A program made the position numbers and the translations under genes. The notes under the pieces are model-generated. The model made no database searches. It saw nothing but the letters and a program-made list of their open reading frames with translations, and was not told the origin of the DNA. A stretch of DNA of 64,000 nucleotides, taken from assembly GCF_017876625.1 (NCBI RefSeq), contig NZ_JAGIOH010000001.1:5167501-5231500 (forward strand), written 5' to 3'. Below, piece by piece: positions 61,691 to 64,000 of the stretch (position 1 is the stretch's first letter; each line of letters starts with the position of its first letter). This DNA is from Streptomyces syringium. GTDB lineage: Bacteria > Actinomycetota > Actinomycetes > Streptomycetales > Streptomycetaceae.

Positions 61691-61912
61691 TTGAAGCGCG
61701 ACATCCACCCGGATTACGTCGAGACCCAGGTCAGCTGCACCTGTGGCGCCTCGTTCACCACCCGTAGCACCGTCGCGGACGGCACCATCCGTGCCGACGT
61801 GTGCTCCGAGTGCCACCCGTTCTACACGGGCAAGCAGAAGATCCTCGACACCGGTGGCCGCGTGGCGCGGTTCGAGGCCCGCTTCGGCAAGGCCGCCGCT
61901 GCCAAGAAGTAG
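61691..61912 (+). CDS. rpmE: 50S ribosomal protein L31 (zinc-binding form)
   Basis: This 73-aa L31 protein has the zinc-binding cysteines CTCGASF and CSECHPFY (Cys-x-Cys and Cys-x-x-Cys), so it is the C+ type. The start is TTG with AGGAG upstream (AGGAGATCCC). A sigma-R-type promoter precedes it, which fits a link with disulfide stress, when zinc-thiolate proteins are exposed to damage. It lies in the order rho, LCP, rpmE, prfA, prmC. Confidence 0.95.
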   Translation: MKRDIHPDYVETQVSCTCGASFTTRSTVADGTIRADVCSECHPFYTGKQKILDTGGRVARFEARFGKAAAAKK

Positions 61913-62015
61913 CGACCCGCAGGCGCCGGTTCTCGGTCGCCCTTCGCGCGCGAGGGGTGACCGGACCGGCGCTTTGTCGTCCAGCAGGCCCGTCACTTCC
62001 AGCTAGGGAAACTTG

Positions 62016-63095
62016 ATGTTCGAGGCAGTCGAGGAACTGATCGGTGAGCACGCCGACCTCGAGAAGCGGCTCGCCGACCCCGCCGTGCACGCGGACCAGG
62101 CCAACGCCCGCAAGCTCAACAAGCGCTACGCCGAGCTGACCCCGATCGTCGGGACCTACCGCTCCTGGAAGCAGGCCGGCGAGGACATCGAGACCGCGCG
62201 CGAGTTCGCCGCCGACGACCCGGACTTCGCCGCCGAGGTCAAGGTGATCGAGAAGCAGCGCGAGGCGCTCACCGAGAAGCTGCGCCTGCTGCTCGTCCCG
62301 CGCGACCCCAGCGACGACAAGGACGTCATCCTCGAGGTCAAGGCGGGTGCGGGCGGCGACGAGTCGGCGCTCTTCGCCGGCGACCTGCTGCGGATGTACC
62401 TGCGCTACGCCGAGCGCGTCGGCTGGAAGACCGAGATCATCGACGCCACCGAGTCCGAGCTGGGCGGCTACAAGGACGTCCAGGTCGCCGTGAAGACCAA
62501 GGGCGGCAACGGCGCCACCGAGCCCGGCCAGGGCGTCTGGGCGCGGCTGAAGTACGAGGGCGGAGTGCACCGCGTGCAGCGCGTGCCCGCCACCGAGTCC
62601 CAGGGCCGGATCCACACCTCCGCCGCCGGCGTGCTCGTCACGCCCGAGGCCGAGGAGATCGACGTCGAGATCCACGCCAACGACCTGCGCATCGACGTCT
62701 ACCGCTCGTCGGGCCCCGGCGGCCAGTCCGTCAATACCACCGACTCCGCGGTCCGCATCACGCACCTGCCGACCGGCATCGTCGCCTCCTGCCAGAACGA
62801 GAAGAGCCAGCTCCAGAACAAGGAGCAGGCCATGCGCATCCTGCGGTCCCGGCTGCTCGCCGCGGCCCAGGAGGAGGCGGAGAAGAACGCCGCCGACGCC
62901 CGTCGCAGCCAGGTCCGCACGGTCGACCGCTCCGAGAAGATCCGTACGTACAACTTCCCGGAAAACCGCATCTCCGACCACCGGGTCGGGTTCAAGGCGT
63001 ACAACTTGGACCAGGTGCTCGACGGCGAGCTGGACCCGGTCATCCAGGCGTGCGTCGACGCCGACTCGGCCGCCAAACTGGCTGACGCCGGCTGA
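62016..63095 (+). CDS. prfA: Peptide chain release factor 1
   Basis: This 359-aa class I release factor recognises UAA and UAG and hydrolyses peptidyl-tRNA. The catalytic GGQ is at residues 235-237 (SGPGGQSVNTTDSAVRI), and the PAT motif region occurs as RVPATESQGR. The ATG at 62016 is chosen because the preceding TTG is only 3 bp upstream and AGGGAA is at a suitable distance. Confidence 0.96.
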   Translation: MFEAVEELIGEHADLEKRLADPAVHADQANARKLNKRYAELTPIVGTYRSWKQAGEDIETAREFAADDPDFAAEVKVIEKQREALTEKLRLLLVPRDPSDDKDVILEVKAGAGGDESALFAGDLLRMYLRYAERVGWKTEIIDATESELGGYKDVQVAVKTKGGNGATEPGQGVWARLKYEGGVHRVQRVPATESQGRIHTSAAGVLVTPEAEEIDVEIHANDLRIDVYRSSGPGGQSVNTTDSAVRITHLPTGIVASCQNEKSQLQNKEQAMRILRSRLLAAAQEEAEKNAADARRSQVRTVDRSEKIRTYNFPENRISDHRVGFKAYNLDQVLDGELDPVIQACVDADSAAKLADAG

Positions 63096-63216
63096 CCGAC
63101 TGAGACAATGCCCCAATGCGGCGTGCGACGCGTCCGCGGTCGCCGGGCGGGCTCGACCCGTCGAGCCCGTGCGACGGCCAGGACAGCCGCCGTGACGAAA
63201 GCGCGAGAGGATCAAC

Positions 63217-64000
63217 GTGAACCTGCTGCTCGCCGAGGTGGCGCAAGCCACCCAGCGGTTGGCCGACGCCGGCGTACCTTCTCCGCGCTTCGACGCGGAG
63301 GAGCTGGCCGCGTTCGTGCACGGCGTCAAGCGGGGTGAGCTGCACAACGTGGCCGACGCCGACTTCGACGCCCGCTACTGGGAGGCGGTCGCCCGCCGCG
63401 AGGCCCGGGAGCCGCTCCAGCACATCACCGGCCGCGCGTTCTTCCGCTACCTCGAGCTCCAGGTGGGCCCCGGAGTCTTCGTGCCCCGCCCCGAGACCGA
63501 GTCGGTCGTCGGCTGGGCCATAGACGCCGTACGGGCCATGGACGTCGTCGAGCCCCTGATCGTCGACCTGTGCACCGGCTCCGGGGCCATCGCCCTGGCC
63601 CTCGCGCAGGAGGTGCCGCGCTCCCGGGTGCACGCCGTGGAGCTGGACGAGGGCGCCCTCGGCTGGGCCCGCAAGAACGTCGAGGGCTCCCGGGTGTCGC
63701 TGCACCACGGCAACGCCCTGACCGCCCTGCCGGAGCTGGACGGCCAGGTCGACCTGGTCATCAGCAACCCGCCGTACATCCCGCTCACCGAGTGGGAGTT
63801 CGTGGCGCCCGAGGCCCGCGACCACGACCCGCAGCTCGCGCTGTTCTCCGGCGAGGACGGCCTCGACACCATCCGCGGCATCGAGCGCACCGCCCACCGG
63901 CTGCTGCGGCCGGGCGGCGTCGTCGTCATCGAGCACGCCGACACCCAGGGCGGCCAGGTGCCGTGGATCTTCACCGAGGAGAAGGGCTGGGCGGACGCTG
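63217..64000 (+). CDS. prmC: Peptide chain release factor N5-glutamine methyltransferase (partial)
   Basis: The first 261 residues of the PrmC/HemK methyltransferase are present; the window ends before the stop codon. It methylates the GGQ glutamine of release factors such as PrfA encoded just upstream. The AdoMet loop is VDLCTGSGAIALALA, and NPPY is at residues 184-187. The GTG start has AGAGGA upstream. Confidence 0.94.
   Translation, partial: MNLLLAEVAQATQRLADAGVPSPRFDAEELAAFVHGVKRGELHNVADADFDARYWEAVARREAREPLQHITGRAFFRYLELQVGPGVFVPRPETESVVGWAIDAVRAMDVVEPLIVDLCTGSGAIALALAQEVPRSRVHAVELDEGALGWARKNVEGSRVSLHHGNALTALPELDGQVDLVISNPPYIPLTEWEFVAPEARDHDPQLALFSGEDGLDTIRGIERTAHRLLRPGGVVVIEHADTQGGQVPWIFTEEKGWADA

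Overview
The window is high-GC chromosomal DNA from a Streptomyces species. The evidence is strong G/C preference at third codon positions, frequent GTG/TTG starts, a conservon (cvn) operon, an actinobacterial E1/E2-fused 2-oxoglutarate decarboxylase/dehydrogenase, an HspR-type HAIR site ahead of lon, two matches to the sigma-R promoter consensus, and the order lysA-hom-thrC-thrB-rho-LCP-rpmE-prfA-prmC. There are no insertion sequences, integrases, CRISPR arrays or phage genes. One tRNA, tRNA-Arg(CCG), is present. The gene order looks like core chromosome with lineage-specific genes inserted.

Left third (1-27 kb): malic enzyme; a multi-module intergenic repeat; two tandem paralogous secreted beta-propellers; an MDR oxidoreductase; a secreted GH5 endoglycoceramidase-like enzyme; a large protein with a cytoplasmic domain, one membrane helix and an extracytoplasmic periplasmic-binding-protein fold; a PadR/DUF4097 operon; a small DUF6104 gene; the 2-oxoglutarate decarboxylase/dehydrogenase and a two-component system; a spermidine-synthase-like enzyme; a rhomboid-like membrane protein; a reductase/MPI-fold operon divergent from a GlxA-type regulator; lon; and a pentapeptide-repeat protein.

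Middle (27-50 kb), the accessory part: a PadR/NTF2 divergent pair; an exported molybdenum hydroxylase whose large subunit is frameshifted near its C-terminus; a LuxR-type regulator divergent from a secreted M4 metalloprotease with a propeller tail; a MarR regulator and a 52-bp perfect palindrome; a PP2C-like protein; the cvnABCD signalling operon followed by a styrene/indole monooxygenase-like flavoprotein; an NlpC/P60 hydrolase; a TetR regulator with two divergently transcribed diiron proteins (AurF-like and ferritin-like); and a second LuxR-type regulator divergent from a stand-alone 83-aa LuxR HTH protein, which is followed by a 67-aa secreted peptide.

Right third (50-64 kb), core metabolism and information processing: tRNA-Arg(CCG) with a strong terminator; a CheY-like protein and an ArgS-related protein lacking the synthetase core (NrtL), both apparently leaderless; lysA, hom, thrC and thrB (aspartate-family amino acids); rho with a long Arg/Glu/Gly-rich insertion; an LCP cell-wall ligase; rpmE; prfA; and the start of prmC, cut by the window end. 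The sequence-level points most worth a second look are the frameshift at 30158-30161, the two convergent gene overlaps, the rho leader, the divergent diiron pair, the LuxR/peptide locus with its dyad, and the membrane-spanning receptor-like protein at 7119-9767.
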